Assembly: GCA_007123695.1 (NCBI GenBank)
Contig: SLGN01000160.1
Location: forward strand, 1 to 5,858
Length of the DNA stretch: 5,858 bases
Source: Verrucomicrobiales bacterium
Lineage (GTDB): Bacteria; Verrucomicrobiota; Verrucomicrobiia; Verrucomicrobiales; DEV007
Direction of reading: 5' to 3'
The notes beneath the pieces are model-generated. The model was not told the DNA's origin, did no database searches, and saw only the letters and a program-made list of their open reading frames with translations. The position numbers were made by a program, and so were the translations under genes. The stretch's first letter is position 1. Each line of letters starts with the position of its first letter. Of this stretch, positions 1 to 5,484 are shown piece after piece.

Positions 1-250
1 ACTCCGCGTGCCACGCCCGGCCACCGCCACGCGCTAAAGCGCTGGACTACTTTGCCCGTGTCGGACGCTGCCGCGACCTACGCCCGAACCAAATCAAAAT
101 TCAAAATTCACCAATCCTCAACCGTCAATCCCTCCCGCCACGCGCTAAAGCGCTGGAATACTTTGCCCGCTTCGACCGCTGCAAAGCCCGACGCCCGACC
201 ACCGCAACGCGCTAAAGCGCTGGATTCCTTTGCCCGCTTCGGAGGCTGCC
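1..250. repeat. Cluster of ~67-bp dispersed repeats with palindromic GCGCTAAAGCGC core
   Basis: Three copies share the core ACGCGCTAAAGCGCTGGA, starting at 29, 140 and 207, followed by a variable triplet, then CTTTGCCCG, a TTCG/GTCG block and a GCTGC block. Copies 2 and 3 are 67 bp apart; copies 1 and 2 are 111 bp apart because an A/T-rich heptad tract lies between them. Bases 1-25 resemble the end of a further copy (compare ACGCCCGGCCACC at 13-25 with ACGCCCGACCACC at 191-203). The core GCGCT-AA-AGCGC can form a 5-bp stem. The short reading frames across it merely translate the repeat and show no protein features. It lies downstream of the transporter gene stop. Similar intergenic repeats are, from memory, common in Verrucomicrobiota; that this is the same family is inference. 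Confidence 0.8.
88..136. repeat. Degenerate A/T-rich heptad tract inside the dispersed repeat cluster
   Basis: From 88 the sequence can be laid out in 7-base steps: ACCAAAT, CAAAATT, CAAAATT, CACCAAT, CCTCAAC, CGTCAAT, CCCTCCC. Two units (95-101 and 102-108) are identical and the rest are diverged. The tract is much richer in A/T than its surroundings and accounts for the extra ~44 bp between repeat copies 1 and 2, so it looks inserted into, or expanded within, a copy of the larger repeat. Confidence 0.55.
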
Positions 251-281
251 CCCCCTATCAGGTTCTCTGCACCCTCTCCCC

Positions 282-1769
282 TCAATAGGAAAGAGTCGCG
301 CCGACGTGCATGCGCGAGTCGCCCAATCCGAGGCCGATGCCGCTGTCGCGGAGCTGGAAGCCGTAGTCGAAGCGCATCGAGAAGCGGTTGCCGAAGCTCC
401 AGCGGAAGCCGGGACCGACGGAGGAAAGCGCGATGCTGCGGGGCTCGCCGGGCAGCCGGTCGACGCTGCCGCCCTGCGCGTAGTCCCAGAAGGCGAGCCA
501 TTGGAACTCGTCGCCTCCGACGGCGGCGCCCTCGGGCGAGATGCGCCGAAGCAGGCTGAAGGCGGGGGCGCGGAGCTCCACCGAGGCGAGAAGGCCGCGG
601 TCGACGATGGCCTCGTTCTCCTCGTAGCCTCGCACGCTGGCGAAGCCGCCGAAGCCGAGCTGCTCGCTCGGCAAAAGATTGCCGTCGGCGAACTGTCCCG
701 TGGCCCGCGCCACGACGGCGAAGCCGCGCGGCAGTCGCTGGAAGCGCTCCAGATCGATCCTCCCGTAGGCGTAGGCCGACTCCGCCCCGGCCCGGGCGAG
801 GGCGTAGGGGTCGTCGCTGTTGCCGCCGCCGAAGTTGCCGGGGCTGAGAAAGCCGGTCAAACCCGCCGAGGTGGCCCCGAGCCCGTCGCGCAGGCTCGCC
901 CGGTAGCCGACGACGAACTGGTGGACGTCGGTGGCGGTGGCGAGGACCTGGGCGAGGCCGAACTCCAGATTGTTGGTGGCGTACTTGTAGTCGTAGCCGA
1001 ACTCGACCTCGTGCTCGAAGCCGGACTGGGACAGGAACGGGGGCTTGGCGAGGGGGATGGCGTAGCGGCCGCTGAGCTGGGCGGTCTCGCCGCCGAGGTT
1101 GAAGGGCGGTTCCAGGGCGGCCTCGGAGGAGACGACGGCGCCGAAGACGGTGGCGACGTGCCGCCACGGCAGCGGCGCGACATAGCTGGCGGAGTGGGCG
1201 CCGAGCTGGTCGATCTGGTTGTTGAAAGTCCACTGGTAGTTGACCTGGTGGTCGAGCCCCCAGAGATTGCCGTAGTTGACGCCCGCGAACCAGCGGTTGT
1301 TGCCGGTGAGGACGTTGCCGGTGTCCTCGTAGCCGACGAAGGCGCGCAGGGGGAGCCGGTCGTCGATGCGCAGGACGACGTCGGTGGTGGCGTCGGCCTC
1401 GCCGGGCGTGTAGACGAGATCGACCGAGCGGAAGGGGTTGCGGTTGAGCCAGGCGAGGTCGGCCAGAAGCAGGGTCGAAAGGATCGGGTCGCCGGGCTTG
1501 AGGCGAACCTGGCCGGCGAGTCGCTCGGCATTGAAGTAGCGCGCCCCCTCGGCGCGGACCTCGCCGAGCCTCGCCTCGACCACCGCGAGCTGCACCACCC
1601 CCTCGGTGATGTCCTGCTCGACGACGACGACGTCCACGACGGGGCGCCCTTCCTCGCGGTAGTGGAGGATGAGGAGGAAGGCGAACAGTGAACGGTTAAC
1701 TGCCAACTGCCAACTGCCAACTGCCAACTGCCAACTGCCAACTGCCAACTGCCAACTGCCAACTGCCAA
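282..1769 (-). CDS. TpsB/FhaC-type (ShlB/HecB) outer-membrane transporter, 5'-truncated, probable pseudogene
   Basis: TpsB proteins are Omp85-superfamily barrels that move a TpsA partner across the outer membrane, using two periplasmic POTRA domains. In the 495-residue frame, residues 1-25 are only translated heptad repeat. About 32-68 is the end of the first POTRA (the EQDITEGVV region), about 70-140 the second POTRA, and about 145-495 a 16-strand-type barrel. The Omp85 loop-6 motif VRGY is at 379-382, a FxDx-like motif (FWDY) at 427-430, and the last residue is Tyr, as in a beta-signal. Family members begin with a signal peptide and a complete first POTRA; both are missing. No ATG exists before residue 465. 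The only upstream starts are TTG codons inside the heptad array, and an in-frame TAG at 1775-1773 closes the frame. The barrel has no stop or frameshift, so the truncation is recent, or is an assembly join. No TpsA gene is visible. Family assignment is confident; loss of function is inferred. Confidence 0.85.
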   Translation of the reverse strand: MAVGSWQLAVGSWQLAVGSWQLAVNRSLFAFLLILHYREEGRPVVDVVVVEQDITEGVVQLAVVEARLGEVRAEGARYFNAERLAGQVRLKPGDPILSTLLLADLAWLNRNPFRSVDLVYTPGEADATTDVVLRIDDRLPLRAFVGYEDTGNVLTGNNRWFAGVNYGNLWGLDHQVNYQWTFNNQIDQLGAHSASYVAPLPWRHVATVFGAVVSSEAALEPPFNLGGETAQLSGRYAIPLAKPPFLSQSGFEHEVEFGYDYKYATNNLEFGLAQVLATATDVHQFVVGYRASLRDGLGATSAGLTGFLSPGNFGGGNSDDPYALARAGAESAYAYGRIDLERFQRLPRGFAVVARATGQFADGNLLPSEQLGFGGFASVRGYEENEAIVDRGLLASVELRAPAFSLLRRISPEGAAVGGDEFQWLAFWDYAQGGSVDRLPGEPRSIALSSVGPGFRWSFGNRFSMRFDYGFQLRDSGIGLGLGDSRMHVGATLSY

Positions 1770-1788
1770 CTGCTACCTGCTAACCGCT
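1684..1788. repeat. Heptanucleotide tandem array, (AACTGCC)n, 15 units
   Basis: Ten perfect AACTGCC units run from 1698 to 1767. They are flanked in the same 7-base phase by diverged units: AACAGTG and AACGGTT on the left, AACTGCT, ACCTGCT and AACCGCT on the right, giving 105 bp in all. Such perfect-centre, degraded-edge structure is what slippage-driven expansion produces. Because 7 and 3 share no factor, every frame reads the same 7-residue peptide (GSWQLAV on minus, NCQLPTA on plus) and the pure unit has no stop codon in any of the six frames. It sits six bases beyond the sulfatase stop codon and forms the broken 5' edge of the transporter gene. It resembles the short tandemly repeated repetitive sequences known in cyanobacteria. 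Confidence 0.95.
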
Positions 1789-1794
1789 AGCACC

Positions 1795-3387
1795 TCACCC
1801 TTTCCCGCCTTTGCCTCCCTTCCCGCCCTTGCCCTTGCCTTTCCCTTTCCCTTTCCCGGCGCGGGGGTAGGAATCCGGCGGATCGTTCTCGGGCACGCGG
1901 AGCTCGGCGCGCAGGCGGTCGAGTTCGGCGCGGAGTTCGCCCTCGACGGCCCGGTATTCCTCGGTGCCGTAGACGTTGGTGAGTTCGTGCGGATCGCTTT
2001 CCCGGTCGATCAGGGTCCAGTAGTTCGTATCGGGCTCGTAGAAGTGGAACAGCTTGTAGCGGTCGGTGACGACGCCGTAGTGCTTCCTCACGCTGTGGGG
2101 GCCGGGGAATTCGTAGTAGTGGTAGTAGAAGCTGGTGCGCCAATCCTCCGGCACCTCACCCCCGCCCTCGAAGAAGGGCAGGAGACTGCGCCCCTGCATC
2201 TCCTCGGGAACCGGCACTCCCGCCGCCTCGAGAAAGGTCTCGGGCAGGTCGATGATGGAGACGATGCCGCCCGCCCTGGTGCCGGGATCGACGCGTCCGG
2301 GCCAACGCACCACCAGGGGCGTGGTCAGCGACTCTTCGTAGATCCAGCGCTTGTCGAACCAGCCGTGCTCGCCGAGGTAGAAACCCTGGTCGGAGGAGAG
2401 CACGAACAGGGTCTCGTCGAGGATTCCCTCTTCCTCGAGCGCGTCGAGCATGGCCCCGACGGCTTCGTCGACGGCCTTCACCGTGCCGAGGTAGTCGTGC
2501 ATGTAGCGCTGGTAGCGCCAGCGCACCAGTTCGTCGCCGTCGAGGTCCTTGGCGGCCTCGTTGCGCGGCAGGTAGTAGGCCTCCCACTCGGCCCGCTGCT
2601 CGTCGTCGAGGTAGGGCGGCGTCTGCTCCTTGGTGTCGCGCGGGGTGAAGGTCTTCGCCAGGGTCATGTCCTGCTCGAGCTCGGCGATGCCGCGGCCGGA
2701 GTAGTCGTCGAAAAGGGTCTCGGGCTCGGGGAACTTCCGGTCGCCGTTCCAGCCGAGATGCCTCAGGGCGGGCGCCCACTCCCGGTGGGGGGCCTTGTGC
2801 TGGGTCATCAGCAGGAAGGGCTTGGTCTTGTCCCGCCCCTTGAGCCAGTCGATGGAGAGTTCGCTGATGAGGTCGGTGGTGTATCCCTTGAGCTCGACTT
2901 TCTCGCCGTTGCGGATCATGGGCGGGTTGTAGTAGATGCCCTGTCCCGGCAGGATCTGCCAATGGTCGTAGCCCTCGGGGTCGCTGACGAGGTGCCATTT
3001 GCCGATCACGGCGGTCTCGTAGCCGGACCCGTGGAGGAGCTTCACGAAGGTCTCCTGCGATCCGTCGAAACGGCTGCCGTTGTGGAAGAATCCGTTGATG
3101 TGGCTGTATTTCCCGGTCTGGATCACGGCCCGGCTCGGTCCGCAGATGGAGTTGGGCACCACGCAGCGCTCGAAGAGCATTCCTTCGCGGGCGACGCGGT
3201 CCATGTTCGGCGTCTCCAGCAGCTTCAGCTTGTGTCCGTAGGCGCTGATGGCCTGGTTGGTGAGATCGTCGCAGAAGAAGAAGACGATGTTCGGCCGTTT
3301 CGCGCCGTCTTCCGCCGACAGGGGCGGCGCCAGCGGCGCAAGGCAGAGGAAAAGGGCGGCGAGGAGGAGGGCGGGAGCTTTCTGCAT
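1795..3387 (-). CDS. Secreted type I (formylglycine) sulfatase
   Basis: This 530-residue enzyme should hydrolyse a sulfate ester, probably on a polysaccharide or glycan, outside the cytoplasm. The start at 3387 was chosen because it opens directly onto a signal peptide (residues 1-25, hydrophobic core 7-23, cut likely after PLSA); the frame runs 51 codons further upstream but with arginine-rich, non-exported sequence. Family features: metal-binding Asp40-Asp41, the sulfatase signature CGPSR at 82-86 with Cys82 as the formylglycine precursor, GKWHL at 129-133, the QHKAPH stretch at 196-201, SSDQG at 331-335 and FDKRW at 344-348, then a C-terminal subdomain to about residue 480. The DQGF-x-LGEHGWFDKR pattern recalls N-acetylglucosamine-6-sulfatase-like S1 families, but the substrate cannot be read from sequence. 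Maturation needs a formylglycine-generating enzyme, which is not in the window. The last 20 residues are a Gly-Lys repeat. No clear Shine-Dalgarno is seen. Confidence 0.95.
   Translation of the reverse strand: MQKAPALLLAALFLCLAPLAPPLSAEDGAKRPNIVFFFCDDLTNQAISAYGHKLKLLETPNMDRVAREGMLFERCVVPNSICGPSRAVIQTGKYSHINGFFHNGSRFDGSQETFVKLLHGSGYETAVIGKWHLVSDPEGYDHWQILPGQGIYYNPPMIRNGEKVELKGYTTDLISELSIDWLKGRDKTKPFLLMTQHKAPHREWAPALRHLGWNGDRKFPEPETLFDDYSGRGIAELEQDMTLAKTFTPRDTKEQTPPYLDDEQRAEWEAYYLPRNEAAKDLDGDELVRWRYQRYMHDYLGTVKAVDEAVGAMLDALEEEGILDETLFVLSSDQGFYLGEHGWFDKRWIYEESLTTPLVVRWPGRVDPGTRAGGIVSIIDLPETFLEAAGVPVPEEMQGRSLLPFFEGGGEVPEDWRTSFYYHYYEFPGPHSVRKHYGVVTDRYKLFHFYEPDTNYWTLIDRESDPHELTNVYGTEEYRAVEGELRAELDRLRAELRVPENDPPDSYPRAGKGKGKGKGKGGKGGKGGKG
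1798..1857 (-). repeat. Coding hexamer-type repeat giving a Gly-Lys tail on the sulfatase
   Basis: Residues 511-530 of the sulfatase consist only of Gly and Lys: first alternating GK, then GGK units. On the plus strand this is a nearly pure pyrimidine tract built from variants of CCCTTT and CCCTTG. It has the look of a repeat expanded by slippage and read in frame to the stop codon. It follows the end of the sulfatase fold, so it adds a flexible, strongly basic tail of about +10 charge rather than changing the catalytic domain. Confidence 0.85.
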
Positions 3388-3499
3388 GGTCGGTCGGGGG
3401 AAAAAGGTGCGCTTAGGTTCCACCCGCCTCGCCCGCCCCGCAAGTCCCGATGCCCGCAGCGCCCTTGCCAGCGGCCCGCTTTCGTCGTATCGACGTGGC
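3388..3499. promoter_or_regulatory. Divergent intergenic region between sulfatase and CPBP protease
   Basis: The sulfatase (minus) and the CPBP gene (plus) start 112 bp apart, head to head, so any promoters for both lie here or overlap the neighbouring coding DNA. I see no convincing -35/-10 pair for either direction and no strong Shine-Dalgarno before either ATG. The only distinct structure is the small inverted repeat at 3483-3495, listed separately. Confidence 0.4.
3483..3495. promoter_or_regulatory. Small inverted repeat just upstream of the CPBP start
   Basis: CGTCG-TAT-CGACG has perfect 5-bp arms around a 3-base centre and ends four bases before the ATG at 3500. In RNA it could form a short hairpin over the region where a ribosome binding site would lie. 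Short GC-rich palindromes occur by chance in such DNA, so a role is unproven. Confidence 0.25.
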
Positions 3500-4528
3500 A
3501 TGAGCGGGCTCCCCCCATTCTTGCGCTCCCATCTTTTCACGGTGCTCGTCTTCCTCGCCGGAACGACGCTGCTCGGGGCCGCTCTCGCCCCCTGGATCTA
3601 CCTCGGCGGCAAGCATGTCGTCGCCGTCGGCTGGCTGGAGGGAGGCTGGCTCGGGGGACTCCACGACTCGATGGACCGCGGTCGTTTTTCGCGCTACTTC
3701 AACCGCTCCCTGCTCCTCGCGGGCGCGCTCCTGCTCTGGCCCGCGCTGAAACTTGCGGGGAGGAACCGCCGCAGCGGCGAGTCGCCTGCGCCCGCCTCCG
3801 GCGAATCCCGCACCGACACGGCGCGGGCGGCCCTCGGACTGGAGCCGAATCCGCAATGGGCGCGGCAACTCCTGTCCGGCTTCGGGCTCGCGGCGGCTCC
3901 GCTGCTGCTGCTCGGATGGACCTACGTCGCGCTGGGCTGGTACGACGCGGTCCCTCCCGCCCGTTCGGTGGCGGCGATCCTCCTCTCGGCCCTCGGCACG
4001 GGAATCGCCGTGGCCCTGCTGGAGGAGACGGTCTTCCGCGGCGCCCTCCACGCGCTCGCCGCCCGGCTGTTGCGCCCGCGGGCTCTGCTGCTCTCCGTCG
4101 CCGCGTTCTTCGCCGCACTCCACTTCTGCAATCCACCGCACGGACTCGAGGCCGAGAAGATCGACGCCGCCACCGGCTTTTGGATGGTGGGCCAGATCGT
4201 GTCCCATGTGGCCGCCCAGTTCGCGCGGCCCTCCTTCCTGCTGGCGGAGTTCGCGGTGCTCTTCGCCATCGGCCTCGTGCTCGGCTACGCGAGGATGAAG
4301 ACGGCGTCGCTCTGGCTCGGCATCGGGCTGCACGCGGGCTGGGTCTTCGGCGTCAAGACCCTCTCGCCCCTCTCCGTGCGCGCCTTCGCCGCCGACGCGA
4401 TGATGCCGTGGCTCGGCGACACCCTGCGGGTCGGCGCGGTTTCCTGCCTCGTCGTTCTCTTCACCGGATTTCTCGTCTGGCTCGTCCTGCGCGGCGAGCG
4501 GCGCGATCCCTTCGCCGAGGCGCCATGA
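3500..4528 (+). CDS. CPBP-family intramembrane protease (Abi/CAAX-protease-like)
   Basis: The 342-residue protein is a multi-pass membrane protein of the CPBP (Rce1-like) family, whose members are intramembrane glutamic proteases; many bacterial members have no known substrate. The start at 3500 gives MSGLPPF and a first membrane segment at about 12-32. Further segments are at about 70-86, 124-147, 156-174, 194-209, 246-263, 269-285 and 311-331. Motif 1 is EETVFR (Glu175, Glu176, Arg180), motif 2 FAALH (Phe204, His208), motif 3 His278 in GLHAGWVF. The usual HxxxN Asn is replaced by Val282. About 70 residues separate motifs 2 and 3, longer than the roughly 30-40 of many family members, because of an insert around 210-245. 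Residues 88-117 form a Ser/Pro/Arg-rich non-membrane linker. The stop overlaps the ComF start by ATGA, so the two are one operon. The frame extends 84 codons upstream, but that part is sulfatase antisense. Confidence 0.9.
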   Translation: MSGLPPFLRSHLFTVLVFLAGTTLLGAALAPWIYLGGKHVVAVGWLEGGWLGGLHDSMDRGRFSRYFNRSLLLAGALLLWPALKLAGRNRRSGESPAPASGESRTDTARAALGLEPNPQWARQLLSGFGLAAAPLLLLGWTYVALGWYDAVPPARSVAAILLSALGTGIAVALLEETVFRGALHALAARLLRPRALLLSVAAFFAALHFCNPPHGLEAEKIDAATGFWMVGQIVSHVAAQFARPSFLLAEFAVLFAIGLVLGYARMKTASLWLGIGLHAGWVFGVKTLSPLSVRAFAADAMMPWLGDTLRVGAVSCLVVLFTGFLVWLVLRGERRDPFAEAP

Positions 4529-5340
4529 ATTGCGAACCCCAAGACGCCGCCGAAGCCGCCGACGCCGCCGACGCCGCACCGGGCACCCGCGCCCGTCTCC
4601 GCCAGGCCGTTCTCGGCTGGATCTACCCGCCGGTCTGCGCTCTCTGCGACGTGCCCCTCGACAGCGAGGACCAACTGCGGCGGCCCTTTCTCTGCGAACC
4701 GTGCGAACGGTCCCTCGTCCCCATCGGCGAGCACTACTGCCGCGTCTGCGGACAGGGCTTCGAGGTCGAGGCCGCCCTGCCCTTCCGCTGCGGCAACTGC
4801 GGCGACCGGGAACTGGCGATCGACTTCGCCGTCAGCGCCTTCCGCGGCACGGGCGGGGGCAGCGCGCTGGTGCACCAGTTCAAATACGGCAAGCGCCGCC
4901 ACCTCGCGCGCGCCCTCGGCTCGCTCCTCGGCGAGGTCTGGCGCGACGAGAGGCTGCACGAGGCCGAGGACTGGTGGGTCGTGCCGGTGCCGCTCCATCC
5001 GCGCCGCCGCCGCGAGCGCGGCTTCAACCAATCGCACGAACTCGCCCGCGAGCTGGTGCGCCGGGCGCCGGAGTCTCTCGGCCTGGAGTTGCGCCCCCTG
5101 CTCCGCCGGCTCCGCCTCGGACCCCGCCAAGCCCGGCTCGACCGGCGCGGGCGCCTCGGCAACCTCGCCGGCGCCTTTGCGGCGAGGCGCCGCCTCCCTC
5201 AGCCCCCCGAAGGCGGGGCGTGCATCCTCCTCGTCGACGACGTGATCACTACCGGCACGACCGTATCGGAATGCGCCGCCGCCCTCCGGGACGCCCTCGA
5301 AATCGACCGCATCGCCGCAGTCTCGGTGCTGCGCGGATGA
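4525..5340 (+). CDS. comF: ComF-family phosphoribosyltransferase-like protein (double zinc ribbon)
   Basis: This 271-residue protein has the ComF architecture. A Cys-rich zinc-binding N-terminal part carries four CxxC pairs (Cys38/41, 57/60, 72/75, 89/92). A type I phosphoribosyltransferase fold follows, with VPVPLHP at 153-159, RGFNQ at 165-169, a basic RQARLDRRGR stretch at 201-210 and the PRPP-loop LLVDDVITTGTT at 235-246. In naturally transformable bacteria ComF is a cytoplasmic protein needed for uptake of single-stranded DNA, working with helicase and processing factors; elsewhere its role is unclear. The ATG overlaps the CPBP stop (ATGA), and GAGG at 4517-4520 is a possible, closely spaced ribosome binding site, so translation is probably coupled. 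Residues 8-18 are an Ala/Glu/Asp-rich low-complexity head from GCC-rich repeats. Length and motifs are normal. No other competence gene is in the window. Confidence 0.95.
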   Translation: MNCEPQDAAEAADAADAAPGTRARLRQAVLGWIYPPVCALCDVPLDSEDQLRRPFLCEPCERSLVPIGEHYCRVCGQGFEVEAALPFRCGNCGDRELAIDFAVSAFRGTGGGSALVHQFKYGKRRHLARALGSLLGEVWRDERLHEAEDWWVVPVPLHPRRRRERGFNQSHELARELVRRAPESLGLELRPLLRRLRLGPRQARLDRRGRLGNLAGAFAARRRLPQPPEGGACILLVDDVITTGTTVSECAAALRDALEIDRIAAVSVLRG

Positions 5341-5484
5341 CCCGGCGCCACCCGCCCCCCGCAAGATCGCACGAGTCCGCTTCGCCAAACTGTTGCATTG
5401 CGCATCCTTGCGGGTACCTGTTCCATCCCGTTGCACGCGCCCCTTCCGCCCGTGCATCGAAAACCCTCCCGAACTTTTCGAAAC
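5341..5484. other. Intergenic region between comF and the SGNH-like gene
   Basis: This 144-bp stretch has no supportable reading frame. No hairpin followed by a T-run is visible after the comF stop, so no intrinsic terminator is called. TTGCAT at 5393-5398 resembles part of a -35 box but has no matching -10 at normal spacing. The stretch ends in the inverted repeat at 5457-5481. Confidence 0.4.
5457..5481. promoter_or_regulatory. Inverted repeat TCGAAAA-N11-TTTTCGA before the SGNH-like gene
   Basis: Perfect 7-bp arms (5457-5463 and 5475-5481) flank 11 bases, and the right arm ends three bases before the ATG at 5485. It stands out as A/T-containing in GC-rich DNA. It could be an operator for a dimeric repressor or a weak hairpin covering the ribosome binding region; no Shine-Dalgarno is otherwise visible. 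Function is inferred only from symmetry and position. Confidence 0.4.

Noticed and set aside
52..288. A 78-codon plus-strand frame across the left-hand repeats
   Set aside because: It simply translates the repeat units (ALKRW-type peptide twice) and lacks any signal of selection as protein.
306..1691. A 461-codon plus-strand frame antisense to the TpsB gene
   Set aside because: It is Val/Ala/Gly/Glu-rich with no domain, as expected for the complement of a GC-rich gene; the minus-strand reading has clear POTRA and Omp85 motifs.
1684..1788. CRISPR-like array
   Set aside because: Units are contiguous 7-mers with no spacers; there are no cas genes nearby.
3248..3499. An 84-codon N-terminal extension of the CPBP protein
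   Set aside because: It is antisense to the sulfatase signal peptide region and is Arg-rich; the start at 3500 leads directly into the first membrane segment.
1669..4524. A very long plus-strand open frame running antisense through the sulfatase and out of frame through the CPBP gene into comF
   Set aside because: Only its last 271 codons are a real protein (ComF). The rest is the GC-rich complement of the sulfatase codons and the heptad array, with no recognisable domain.
4532..4578. GCC-rich trinucleotide repetition at the start of comF
   Set aside because: It is a short Ala/Glu/Asp low-complexity head common in GC-rich genes and does not disturb the ComF domains.
5361..5411. Imperfect inverted repeat GCAAGATCGC ... 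GCGCATCCTTGC after comF as a terminator
   Set aside because: The loop is about 30 bases, the arms need a bulge, and no T-run follows.
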